Of a stretch of 64,000 nt of DNA, positions 35,877 to 45,040 are shown piece by piece. Origin of the DNA: Woeseia oceani (GTDB taxonomy: Bacteria; Pseudomonadota; Gammaproteobacteria; Steroidobacterales; Woeseiaceae); NCBI RefSeq assembly GCF_001677435.1, contig NZ_CP016268.1, forward strand, positions 62,001 through 126,000, read 5' to 3'. The notes under the pieces are model-generated. The model did no database searches. It saw nothing but the letters and a program-made list of their open reading frames with translations, and was not told where the DNA came from. The first letter of the stretch is position 1, and each line of letters opens with the position of its first letter. The position numbers were made by a program, and so were the translations under genes.

Positions 35877-37900
35877 GCGGCTATATTGATACCGCTTTGT
35901 TTTAGCAGCGCTTCGAGGGTCGGTTTGCGTCCGCGAAACGCGACGAAAGCCTGCATGAAATCACGGCTGCCGCCTACTTCCAGAATTTCCTGGCGGAAAC
36001 GCCTGGCCGTACCGGCGTCGAATACGCCGGACTCTTCAAATGCCGAGAATGCATCGGCCGCGAGAACTTCTGCCCACTTGTAGCTGTAGTAACCGGCGGC
36101 GTAACCACCCGCGAAGATGTGCGAAAAACTCTGTGGGAAGCGGTTGAACTCGGGATGCTGCACCAGCGCGACTTCGTCCCGAACCTCCGCGAGCACTGCC
36201 AGCGGCTCTGTGGGCTGTTCGGGATCAAACTCGGTGTGCAGACGAAAATCGAACAAGGCAAATTCTATCTGCCGCAGCATTGCCAACGCTGCACCACAAT
36301 GGCGGCTCTTGAGTAGCTGGTTGAACATCTCGTCGGGCAGTGGCTCACCGGTTTCATGGTGGCCGGATGCGCTGGTCAGGACATCTTTGTGCCAGGCGAA
36401 GTTCTCCATGAACTGGCTGGGCAATTCCACCGCGTCCCAGGGCACGCCGTTAATGCCGGCAAGCGCCGGGTAGTCCACCCGGGTCAGCAGGTGATGCAGC
36501 ATGTGCCCGAATTCATGGAACAGTGTGACGACGTCGGTATGTGTCAGCAGCGACACGCCAGCATCGTTTGGCGGCGAAAAATTGCAGACCAGGTAACCGA
36601 TCGGCCGGACATTTTCGCCCGCAAGATTCTTGCGCACGATGCATTCGTCGATCCACGCGCCGTTACGTTTGCCGGCACGCGCAAACAGGTCGGTGTAGAA
36701 ACCGCCGACGATGTCGCCGTTGTCATCGTGCACTTCGTAGTAGCGAACGGACGGATGCCAGGTCTGCACAGCATCGTTTCGCTTCAACGATACGCCGTAG
36801 AGTCGGGTCGCGAGCGCAAACAGCCCCTTTTTCACCCGGTCTACGGGGAAGTACTCGCGGAGCAATTCGTTGGATACCGCAAATTTCTCTTGTTTGAGCT
36901 TTTCCAGCCAGTAGCTGACATCCCAGGCTTCGACGGGCCGTCCGGCCAGCGCTTCCAGATCTTGAATTTCGCGTTTGGCAGCGGGCCGGGTCTTTTTCGC
37001 AAGTTCGCGAAGAAAGCCGATGACTTCGCCGGTATCCCCTGCCATCTTCGTCGCCAGCGAAAACTGGCCGAAATTGTTGAAGCCCACGAGCTCGGCAAGG
37101 CGGTGCCGCAACGCGAGGATCCGGTTGATATTGTTGCTGTTGTCCCACTGCGGATCTTTGGCCTGATCCGACGCGCGGGTAGCCCATGCCTTGTAGAAGG
37201 TTGCGCGGAGTTCGCGGTCGGCTGCGTGAGTGGCTACCGCCTGCCAGGTGGGGAAATCGAGCGGCATGCGAAAACCGGACTTGCCGAGATCGGTAGCCGC
37301 CTGGCGGGCCCGCGCAATCACTGATTCTGGCAGGCCTGTCAGGCGCTTCTCGTCTGCGACGTACAAATGCCAGTTGTCCGTCGAGTCCTGCACGTTCTGC
37401 TCGAAACCCGCTTGCAGGGAGGCCAGCTGCTGGCGTATCTCGCGATACTCCGCTTTCGCCTCGTCGTCGAGCGCGACCCCGCCCAAGCGGAAATCCCGCA
37501 GTGCGTGCTGAATCAGCGTGCGTTGCGTGTTGCTGGCATCGGGCGGGAGTGCGGCTGCAACCTGCTGGTAAGCGTCAAACAGCGCCTTGTTCTGCGAAAT
37601 TTCGGCGTCATGTTCGGTGAGCAACGGGAGTGCTGCGTTGTACGCATCGCGCCAGCCCGGGTCCTCAAGCACACTCTGCAGGTGAGTGACCGGCGAAAAT
37701 GCGGAGCGCAATTCATGCTGCATTTCCTCCAGCGGCTTGATCAGAGAGTCAAAGTCCAGTGGCGTTTCGGCACTGAGGAGTGCGGCAAGCTTTTGTCGAT
37801 GTGCGCTGATAAGCTCGCGGAGCGCAGGCAAAGCGTGCTCGGGCTGCAAATCTCGAAAGCGCGGCAAGCCTCCGGTATCAAGCAATGGATTAAGCATCAT
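35873..37900 (-). CDS. prlC: Oligopeptidase A (M3 family zinc metallopeptidase)
   Basis: 675 residues, as in E. coli PrlC (~680). The M3 signature [11 protein letters not shown] has the zinc His462, Glu463 and His466; the third ligand Glu is in the following helix near FMENFAWH. The protein has the thimet-oligopeptidase-like helical fold with long N-terminal helices. It is cytoplasmic and clears peptides such as signal-peptide fragments. No strong Shine-Dalgarno at the ATG. It lies head-to-head with gor across a 80-bp region that contains a perfect 5-bp inverted repeat, and it overlaps xth at its 3' end. Confidence 0.95.
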   Translation of the reverse strand: MMLNPLLDTGGLPRFRDLQPEHALPALRELISAHRQKLAALLSAETPLDFDSLIKPLEEMQHELRSAFSPVTHLQSVLEDPGWRDAYNAALPLLTEHDAEISQNKALFDAYQQVAAALPPDASNTQRTLIQHALRDFRLGGVALDDEAKAEYREIRQQLASLQAGFEQNVQDSTDNWHLYVADEKRLTGLPESVIARARQAATDLGKSGFRMPLDFPTWQAVATHAADRELRATFYKAWATRASDQAKDPQWDNSNNINRILALRHRLAELVGFNNFGQFSLATKMAGDTGEVIGFLRELAKKTRPAAKREIQDLEALAGRPVEAWDVSYWLEKLKQEKFAVSNELLREYFPVDRVKKGLFALATRLYGVSLKRNDAVQTWHPSVRYYEVHDDNGDIVGGFYTDLFARAGKRNGAWIDECIVRKNLAGENVRPIGYLVCNFSPPNDAGVSLLTHTDVVTLFHEFGHMLHHLLTRVDYPALAGINGVPWDAVELPSQFMENFAWHKDVLTSASGHHETGEPLPDEMFNQLLKSRHCGAALAMLRQIEFALFDFRLHTEFDPEQPTEPLAVLAEVRDEVALVQHPEFNRFPQSFSHIFAGGYAAGYYSYKWAEVLAADAFSAFEESGVFDAGTARRFRQEILEVGGSRDFMQAFVAFRGRKPTLEALLKQSGINIAA

Positions 37901-37924
37901 TTCTTATATTCATTTTTGGCTTAG

Positions 37925-37937
37925 GTGATGTTATCAC
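37925..37937. promoter_or_regulatory. Inverted repeat between divergent prlC and gor
   Basis: GTGAT (37925-37929) and ATCAC (37933-37937) are perfect reverse complements separated by GTT, with TTGG just upstream. The 13-bp palindrome is the only dyad in the 80-bp divergent spacer. Spacing (3 bp) fits neither CRP (6) nor FNR (4); a GntR-type regulator is a possibility. Undetermined. Confidence 0.35.
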
Positions 37938-37980
37938 AGCCATCATTGGCATCTGCAAACCACCTGCAACAGGAGTTTTC

Positions 37981-39327
37981 GTGACAAGACATTTTGACTT
38001 ATTGGTGATCGGCGGCGGCAGCGGCGGATTGGCACATGCACAACGTGCAGCGGAGTACGGTGCGCGAGCCGCAGTGATTGAAAACGGTCCGTTGGGTGGC
38101 ACCTGCGTCAACGTTGGCTGCGTGCCCAAAAAAGTGATGTGGTATGCCGCGCACCATCATCATCAGGTTGAACAAGCCGCCGATTTCGGCTTTGCTGTCG
38201 AGCTGCAAGGACACGACTGGTCGGCGCTGAAAACGCGCCGGGATGCTTATATCGAGCGTCTGAACGGCATCTACGAGAGCAACCTCGGGCGTCGCGACGT
38301 GGCCCTGCTGCGTGGTACGGCGAGCTTTGTCGATGACCGCACCATTGCGATCGACGGCGAAACTTACACCGCTGAGCGTATCGTCATTGCGACCGGCGGT
38401 TACCCGAGCGTGCCATCCATACCCGGCGCCGAACTGGGCATTACCTCTGATGGTTTCTTTGAGTTGGCAGAGCGCCCTGACCGCGTCGCTGTCGTCGGCA
38501 GCGGTTATATCTCGGTTGAACTGGCTGGTGTGCTCAATGGTCTGGGAGCCGAAACGCAGGTGCTTTTGCGCAAAGACGCTATTCTGCGTGACTTCGATCC
38601 CATGCTGGGCAGCGAAGCACGCGCGGCGATGGAGGCCGCTGGCGTGGTATTTGCAACTGGCTTTGTGCCTGTCTCGGTTACGAAGAGCGCTGCCGGATTG
38701 GTCGTGACCGCCGCCGATGGCCGGACCGCCGGGCCGGTTGATACGGTGCTCTGGGCCATTGGTCGTTCGCCCAATGTTGACGCGTTGAACCTTGCGGCGG
38801 CGGGGGTAGCAACGGATGACAATGGCTTTGTTCCGGTTGATGATTTTCAGGCGACAAACGTTTCGCACATCTTTGCGCTGGGCGATGTCACCGGACGCGC
38901 TGCGCTGACGCCGGTCGCTATCGCCGCGGGTCGACGTCTCGCAGATCGCCTGTACGGCGGCATGGCGGGGCGGCACCTGGAATACCGCTGTATCCCGACC
39001 GTAGTCTTTACACACCCGCCGATTGGCACCGTCGGTCTCAGCGAAGAAGAAGCCCGTGCGGAATACGGTGAAGACGTGAAGGTGTACCAGTCACGCTTCA
39101 ACCCCATGCAGTACGCGCTTAGTGAGACGAAAGTGCCTACAACGATGAAGCTGGTTACCGCCGGCGACGACGCGCGGGTCGTTGGTTGTCACATCATTGG
39201 CGATGGTGCGGATGAAATACTGCAAGGCTTTGCAGTGGCGATACGCATGGGTGCGACCAAGAAGCAGTTCGATGACACGGTGGCAATCCACCCGACCAGT
39301 GCGGAAGAACTCGTTACGATGCGTTGA
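37981..39327 (+). CDS. gor: Glutathione-disulfide reductase
   Basis: 448 residues. FAD-binding [17 protein letters not shown] is at the start, the redox-active disulfide is Cys42/Cys47 in [11 protein letters not shown], and the NADPH-binding Rossmann motif is [13 protein letters not shown]. The C-terminal dimerisation domain ends [18 protein letters not shown], including the catalytic His-Pro-Thr that is conserved in glutathione reductases. Keeps glutathione reduced at the expense of NADPH. Starts with a GTG preceded by AGGAG 5-6 nt upstream. The 3' end overlaps aroE on the other strand by 14 bp. Together with two glutathione transferase genes nearby it suggests active glutathione chemistry. 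Confidence 0.95.
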   Translation: MTRHFDLLVIGGGSGGLAHAQRAAEYGARAAVIENGPLGGTCVNVGCVPKKVMWYAAHHHHQVEQAADFGFAVELQGHDWSALKTRRDAYIERLNGIYESNLGRRDVALLRGTASFVDDRTIAIDGETYTAERIVIATGGYPSVPSIPGAELGITSDGFFELAERPDRVAVVGSGYISVELAGVLNGLGAETQVLLRKDAILRDFDPMLGSEARAAMEAAGVVFATGFVPVSVTKSAAGLVVTAADGRTAGPVDTVLWAIGRSPNVDALNLAAAGVATDDNGFVPVDDFQATNVSHIFALGDVTGRAALTPVAIAAGRRLADRLYGGMAGRHLEYRCIPTVVFTHPPIGTVGLSEEEARAEYGEDVKVYQSRFNPMQYALSETKVPTTMKLVTAGDDARVVGCHIIGDGADEILQGFAVAIRMGATKKQFDDTVAIHPTSAEELVTMR

Positions 39328-40144
39328 TCGTCATCTGGTTTAGAACCGTGATGGTATCCGGACGGACTCCGCGCCAGAGCTGAAATGATTCAGCGGCCTG
39401 TTCAACGAGCATGCCCCAGCCCATTAGCGATCTCGCCGCGCCTTGCGCCGCAGCCCACTGGCTGAACGGGGTGGCGGTGAGACCGTAGGACAGGTCGTAA
39501 CACACCGTTGCACTGCCCACGGCGGATTCCGGATAAGGCGGGTTTTCGCCTTTGAACCCGGCCGAGGTCGCATTGATGACCAGGTCATAGGGCTCATTGT
39601 CGGGCAAGTCGTTGAAACGACAGGCGGTGACTGAACCGTAGCTGGAGAAGTGGGTCGCGAGTGCCTCGGCTTTGGCCAGCGTTCGATTGGCGATAACCAG
39701 CGAGCGGGGCTGCAGGTCGAGCAAGGGGCCGGCGATGCCGCGGGTCGCGCCACCCGCGCCGAGGATCAAAATACGTGCGCCACGCAATTCGAGTTGCAGA
39801 TTGGTCGTGAGATCACGCACCAGCCCGATGCCGTCCGTGTTGTCGCCGAAGATCTTCTCGTCCTGAAAAATCAGGGTATTGACCGCTCCTGCAATACGGG
39901 CGCGGTCACTCAATTCATCGGCCAGCCTGGCGACTTCACTTTTGTGCGGTACCGTGATGTTCAGCCCGCGACCACCCGTGCGTTGAAATTGTTGTACGGC
40001 GGATTCGAGTTTATCGGGTGCCACCTGCAGCAGTTCGTATTGCATGTGTTGACCGGATTGCAAAGCAAACAGGCGGTGAATGACGGGCGAGCGGCTGTGC
40101 GAGATGGGATAGCCCATTACCCCATAACGATCCGGTGCACTCAT
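39314..40144 (-). CDS. aroE: Shikimate dehydrogenase
   Basis: About 276 residues. It starts [20 protein letters not shown], the shikimate-binding Ser pair, and includes [15 protein letters not shown] with the catalytic Lys, and the NADPH motif [10 protein letters not shown] with NRTLAKAEA. AroE reduces 3-dehydroshikimate to shikimate in aromatic amino-acid synthesis. Start taken at the ATG (40144), one codon set inside a GTG in-frame at 40153. Its stop overlaps the convergent gor gene. hemB lies upstream on the same strand, 111 nt from the aroE start, possibly in one transcript; an aroE neighbour is also seen near tsaC in E. coli, but here the two are far apart. Confidence 0.95.
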   Translation of the reverse strand: MSAPDRYGVMGYPISHSRSPVIHRLFALQSGQHMQYELLQVAPDKLESAVQQFQRTGGRGLNITVPHKSEVARLADELSDRARIAGAVNTLIFQDEKIFGDNTDGIGLVRDLTTNLQLELRGARILILGAGGATRGIAGPLLDLQPRSLVIANRTLAKAEALATHFSSYGSVTACRFNDLPDNEPYDLVINATSAGFKGENPPYPESAVGSATVCYDLSYGLTATPFSQWAAAQGAARSLMGWGMLVEQAAESFQLWRGVRPDTITVLNQMTINAS

Positions 40145-40255
40145 CGCGCCCACTCTGCCGTTGGCGAATTGTTGATCGCGCTCATTATTTTCTTCCTGCT
40201 TCCATGTCTGTCGACCGCGCGCAATTCGTGCGTCTGAGAGGTGCCATTCGGCGGA

Positions 40256-41898
<1,643 letters not shown>

Positions 41899-41902
<4 letters not shown>

Positions 41903-42633
41903 ACGGGACGAGCATGAATTGCGAAAGCTACAGACAGGCAATTGCGGAAGATCCGTCGGAGTCATTCGGCGGTGGCGCTTTGCATGCTGAGTCTTGTGCG
42001 TCGTGCCGTGCGGCCCGCGATGAACTGCAAGCGCTGGATCGGCGTATCGCCGCGGCTCTCAATATCCCTGTACCGGCGCTGGAACTGCCCGAATTGCCCG
42101 AGCCGGAGGTTGCCGCCAGCGTGAGCACGCTGCCGCAACGCCGCCGGATGAGCACGCCGACATGGTTTGGTATGGCGGCCGGAATAGCCCTGGCGGCCTA
42201 TTTTGGTCTGCAGGCACTGGCACCGGATGTCCCGCCGTTGTCGTTGGCCGACCAGGTTGTCGCTCACCTGGACCACGAGGCTGGTTCGCGGGTTATCAGC
42301 AACGATCCGGTGTCGGAACGAACCTTGAACAGCGTGGTCAGTAAAGAAGTGGTCCAAATGAGCCCGGGGATAGGGCTGATCACGTACGCACGCAGCTGTG
42401 AAATCAACGGCAGAATCATTCCACATCTGGTTATTCAGGGGGAGCGCGGCCCGGTAACCTTGCTGCTGCTGCCGGACGAACCGATCGATGGCCCGATTCC
42501 ACTTACAGGTCGCTCCATCAACGGTGTCATTCTCCCGCTCGGGGAGGGCAGCATCGCTATCATTGGCGTCAGTGACGAGCGAATTGACGACGTCAGTCAC
42601 CGTGTTATCGACTCAGTGAAATGGTCAACCTGA
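41899..42633 (+). CDS. Membrane-anchored anti-sigma factor (DUF3379-like)
   Basis: 244 residues. The N-terminal cytoplasmic part contains the zinc-type motif LHAESCASCRAARDELQAL (His-x3-Cys-x2-Cys), as in ZAS anti-sigma domains, then one transmembrane helix (PTWFGMAAGIALAAYFGLQAL, about residues 88-110) and a periplasmic domain of some 130 residues matching DUF3379. The periplasmic part includes EVVQMSPGIGLITYARSCEINGRI and ends with the VIDSVKW segment. It would bind the ECF sigma factor and release it on a periplasmic signal. ATGA overlap with the sigma gene. There are 100 nt between its stop and the hvfA-like gene, with two hairpins in the gap. Confidence 0.85.
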
Positions 42634-42666
42634 GGTGATCCGATTCGCTGAGAGGCAAACAACGTA

Positions 42667-42708
42667 AAGCCCGATTCTGGGCTTAAGCATGATGCCCGGC
42701 CTGGGCAT
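42667..42708 (+). promoter_or_regulatory. Two tandem hairpins in the leader of the HvfA-like gene
   Basis: Hairpin A: AAGCCC (42667-42672), loop GATTCT, GGGCTT (42679-42684). Hairpin B: ATGCCC (42692-42697), loop GGCCT, GGGCAT (42703-42708). Both share a GCCCG..CTGGGC core, so they are related palindromes spaced seven bases apart. They end 25 bp before the start of the HvfA-like gene. They could be operator sites of a dimeric regulator or an attenuator. Confidence 0.5.
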
Positions 42709-42733
42709 GTAAACCAGAGGTAGGAGATTAGAA

Positions 42734-43258
42734 ATGTCGAACAAGCAAATAGCGAAACCTGTTGCACTGGCCGTTGGCGCGGCTCTGGCCGGATCGTTCG
42801 CATTCGCCAGCGTTGCCAATGCTGAAACCGGCGCCAGCCCGTTCGCAATGCAGACGCTGAGCGCCGGTTACATGCTGGGCGCCGGTGAGGGCAGTTGTGG
42901 CGAAGGCAAGTGCGGCGGCGACAAGGGCGATAAGAATGCTGAAGGCAGCTGCGGCGGTGACAAAGAAAAGGGCGCCGAAGGCAGTTGCGGCGGTGACAAG
43001 GAAAAAGGCGCCGAAGGCAGCTGTGGCGGTGACAAGGAAAAAGGTGCTGAAGGCAGTTGCGGCGGTGACAAGGAGAAAGGCGCTGAAGGCAGCTGCGGCG
43101 GTGACAAGGAAAAAGGCGCCGAAGGCAGTTGCGGCGGTGACAAGGAAAAAGGCGCCGAAGGCAGCTGTGGCGGTGACAAGGAAAAAGGTGCCGAAGGTAG
43201 CTGTGGCGGTGACAAGGAAAAAGGCGCTGAAGGCAGCTGCGGCGGCAAGAAAGAATAA
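42734..43258 (+). CDS. HvfA-like RiPP metallophore precursor with expanded EGSCGG repeats
   Basis: 174 residues. A signal peptide (cleavage after VANA, residue 30) is followed by SPFAMQTLSAGYML (35-48), the leader typical of HvfA/bufferin-type precursors, then GEGSCGEGKCGG (51-62) and eight exact copies of the 12-residue unit EGSCGGDKEKGA (70-165), ending EGSCGGKKE. In known HvfA peptides, Cys in EGKCG motifs are turned into oxazolone/thioamide groups by an MNIO (DUF692) enzyme with a DUF2063-type partner, giving copper-binding peptides; that is family knowledge. Here one motif is EGKCG and the other ten Cys lie in EGSCG form, 11 in all. No MNIO or partner gene is in the window. TAGGAG stands 7 nt before the ATG; a strong terminator follows. 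Confidence 0.85.
   Translation: MSNKQIAKPVALAVGAALAGSFAFASVANAETGASPFAMQTLSAGYMLGAGEGSCGEGKCGGDKGDKNAEGSCGGDKEKGAEGSCGGDKEKGAEGSCGGDKEKGAEGSCGGDKEKGAEGSCGGDKEKGAEGSCGGDKEKGAEGSCGGDKEKGAEGSCGGDKEKGAEGSCGGKKE
42941..43228 (+). repeat. Eight tandem 36-bp units inside the HvfA-like gene
   Basis: Eight 36-bp units code for identical 12-residue repeats, but codons differ silently (AGC/AGT for Ser, TGC/TGT for Cys, GCC/GCT for Ala). Units 2 and 6 are identical in DNA, and units 3 and 7 differ only in the last codon (GCT vs GCC), which suggests a past duplication of a block of about four units. The lack of amino-acid change indicates selection on the repeat peptide; copy number may vary among strains. 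Confidence 0.95.
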
Positions 43259-43316
43259 GCGGCCAACAGCCCTTATAGCAGATCGGTCTAACGACCTGAT
43301 CGGCGCATAAAGCCTG

Positions 43317-43347
43317 AAAAGCCCGCGGAGTACCGCGGGCTTTTTTT
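43317..43347 (+). terminator. Intrinsic terminator after the HvfA-like gene
   Basis: GCCCGCGG (43321-43328) and CCGCGGGC (43333-43340) form a perfect 8-bp GC stem with an AGTA loop, preceded by AAAA and followed by seven T (43341-43347). It marks the end of the sigma/anti-sigma/hvfA-like unit, so the following tag gene is transcribed on its own. A weaker dyad (GATCGGTC..GACCTGATC, 43281-43301) lies between stop codon and terminator. Confidence 0.93.
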
Positions 43348-43512
43348 CCGTTGCTGAGTTGCAGGTGAATGTCGCTGACCCGCCGCCAGGTCGCATTGGC
43401 GTCATGCAAGACGGCAAAACTGTGCACCCTGCGCACATACTCGACGTGGGCGGTCAAACCCGGCACTGCTAGAATTCGGCTTTCCCGTAGTCCTGATCAG
43501 GGTCTCTGCGCA

Positions 43513-44106
43513 ATGAGCAAAAAGGTCAAGCGTTGCAAGTGGTCGGAAGGTGTCGGCCTTGCGTATATCGAATATCACGATACCGAATGGGGAGTCCCGG
43601 TTACCGATGACCGGACACAGTTCGAGTTTCTGATTCTGGAGGGCGCCCAGGCAGGATTGAGCTGGTCTACCATACTCAACAAGCGCGAGGGCTATCGAAA
43701 GAACTTCGCCGATTTCGACCCCGAGAAAGTTGCGCGTTTCACCGAGAAGCGCATCGCAAAAATCCTGCTCGATCCGGGTGTCGTGCGCAACCGTCTGAAA
43801 GTGCAGTCTGCGGTTAGCAACGCCCGGGCTTTCTTGTCCGTACAGGAGGAGTTCGACGGTTTTTGCAATTACATATGGGACTTCGTCGACGGCAAGCCGA
43901 AGCAAAACCGGCTGCGCCGCGACGACGATTACCCGGTCACGTCAAAGGAGTCCGACGCAATGAGCAAGGACATGAAAAAGCGTGGCTTCAGGTTTGTCGG
44001 CAGCACGATCCTTTACGCACACATGCAGGCCACCGGTCTGGTCAATGATCACCTGACTGATTGCTTTCGCTACAAGGAATGCGTCGCGCTCGGAAAAAAA
44101 CTCTGA
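43513..44106 (+). CDS. tag: DNA-3-methyladenine glycosylase I
   Basis: 197 residues, near the usual 187. It begins KRCKWSEGVGLAYIEYHDTEWGVP, with the zinc-binding Cys (about 8) and His (22), and carries the other ligands in VNDHLTDCF (His, Cys). Glu in LILEGAQAGLSWSTIL and the Trp/Tyr base pocket complete the helix-hairpin-helix-like Tag fold. It removes 3-methyladenine from alkylated DNA. The ATG at 43513 matches the family start; the open frame upstream does not. Its 3' end meets the convergent DapA-family gene with 7 nt between stops, and the A-run within its last codons is used as the T-run of a terminator on the other strand. Confidence 0.95.
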   Translation: MSKKVKRCKWSEGVGLAYIEYHDTEWGVPVTDDRTQFEFLILEGAQAGLSWSTILNKREGYRKNFADFDPEKVARFTEKRIAKILLDPGVVRNRLKVQSAVSNARAFLSVQEEFDGFCNYIWDFVDGKPKQNRLRRDDDYPVTSKESDAMSKDMKKRGFRFVGSTILYAHMQATGLVNDHLTDCFRYKECVALGKKL

Positions 44107-44117
44107 ACGCTGTTCAG
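44094..44117 (-). terminator. Compact intrinsic terminator overlapping the DapA-family stop codon
   Basis: On the minus strand CTGAAC AGC GTTCAG forms a 6-bp stem with a 3-nt loop (44103-44117), followed by AG and seven T (A-run at 44094-44100). Its 5' arm contains the TGA stop of the minus-strand gene. It sits inside the 3' end of tag. Confidence 0.55.
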
Positions 44118-45040
44118 CGGCTGCTCGCCAACCCTGGCATCGTGAAGCCCTGTGCTTCGAGAGCGGCGATAAGCCCGCGGTAGTCCTTGTTATCGAGGCT
44201 TAACAGGGGCGGACGCACCGTGCGCCACTCCGGTTTGCCGCTGTAGTGCGCCACAATCGCTTTCAAAGCGGGGATCATCGCCTTCTGCTGCACGATGCCA
44301 CGCAGGTCTGCAAGGGCCTGTTGCTTCGCGTCGGCGTCGGCTGACTGCCAGTTGCGGTACAGATCGACTATTGCCGCTGGATTTACATTGGCCGTCGCGG
44401 ATATGCAGCCCGCACCGCCGGCCCGCATGTTGTTGAGCAACAAGGTTTCCGTGCCGACAAAGATCTGAAAATCGTCCCATTGCCGTTCATGCATCAAAGC
44501 GGCATTGGCCCAGTCACCTGAGCTGTCCTTGATGCCGGCGACAGTGCCCGGGTAGTCGCGCAGCAGGCGCTCGATGAGGTCCAGACTGATGCTGACCTGC
44601 GCCACCGGCGGGATGTGATAGAGATACACGCGAAGCCTTTCGTCGCCGACCCGCTGAATGATCTCGGAATAGTTTCTGTAGAGTGCATCGTCGCCAACGC
44701 CCTTGTAGTAAAACGGGGGCAACATCAGTGTGCCCGCGCAGCCCAGTTTGGCGGCAGCGCGCGTCAGTGCCACGGAATCCGGTAAGGCGCAGCAGCCTGT
44801 TCCGGGCATCATTCTCGAGGTGTCGATACCGGCGTCAACCAGCGCTTCCAGCAGCTCGATTTTTTCCGCGACTGACAGCGAATTTGCTTCGCTGTTAGTG
44901 CCGAAAACAGCAAGACCGGTGTCTTGCGACAGCAACCAGCGACATTGCTGCACGAGAGCGTCGGCATCGACGCTCAAATCAGCGCGAAAGGGGGTGACTA
45001 CCGGCGAAAGTACGCCGGACATTCCTGTTTTCGGGTTCAT
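44114..45040 (-). CDS. Dihydrodipicolinate synthase/N-acetylneuraminate lyase family protein
   Basis: 308 residues, TIM-barrel class I lyase. Schiff-base Lys171 is in VAGIKDSSG and the catalytic Tyr141 in VYLYHIPP; the pyruvate-carboxylate loop reads FGTNSEANSLS where DapA has GTTGE, so the pyruvate-binding loop differs and the enzyme is more likely a 4-hydroxy-2-oxoglutarate, KDG- or other keto-acid aldolase than the lysine enzyme. Its ATG (45040) overlaps the stop of the upstream subtilase gene by one base (TAATG), so it is translated by coupling after a large secreted protease. Terminator at 44094-44117. Substrate unresolved. Confidence 0.85.
   Translation of the reverse strand: MNPKTGMSGVLSPVVTPFRADLSVDADALVQQCRWLLSQDTGLAVFGTNSEANSLSVAEKIELLEALVDAGIDTSRMMPGTGCCALPDSVALTRAAAKLGCAGTLMLPPFYYKGVGDDALYRNYSEIIQRVGDERLRVYLYHIPPVAQVSISLDLIERLLRDYPGTVAGIKDSSGDWANAALMHERQWDDFQIFVGTETLLLNNMRAGGAGCISATANVNPAAIVDLYRNWQSADADAKQQALADLRGIVQQKAMIPALKAIVAHYSGKPEWRTVRPPLLSLDNKDYRGLIAALEAQGFTMPGLASSR

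Noticed and set aside
42868-43266. Long minus-strand open frame of SPPQLPSAPFSL-type repeats, and other open frames over the same tract
   Set aside because: They are antisense or shifted-frame readings of the 36-bp repeats of the HvfA-like gene. A repeat unit divisible by three stays open in several frames; only the plus-strand frame has a signal peptide, leader and Shine-Dalgarno.
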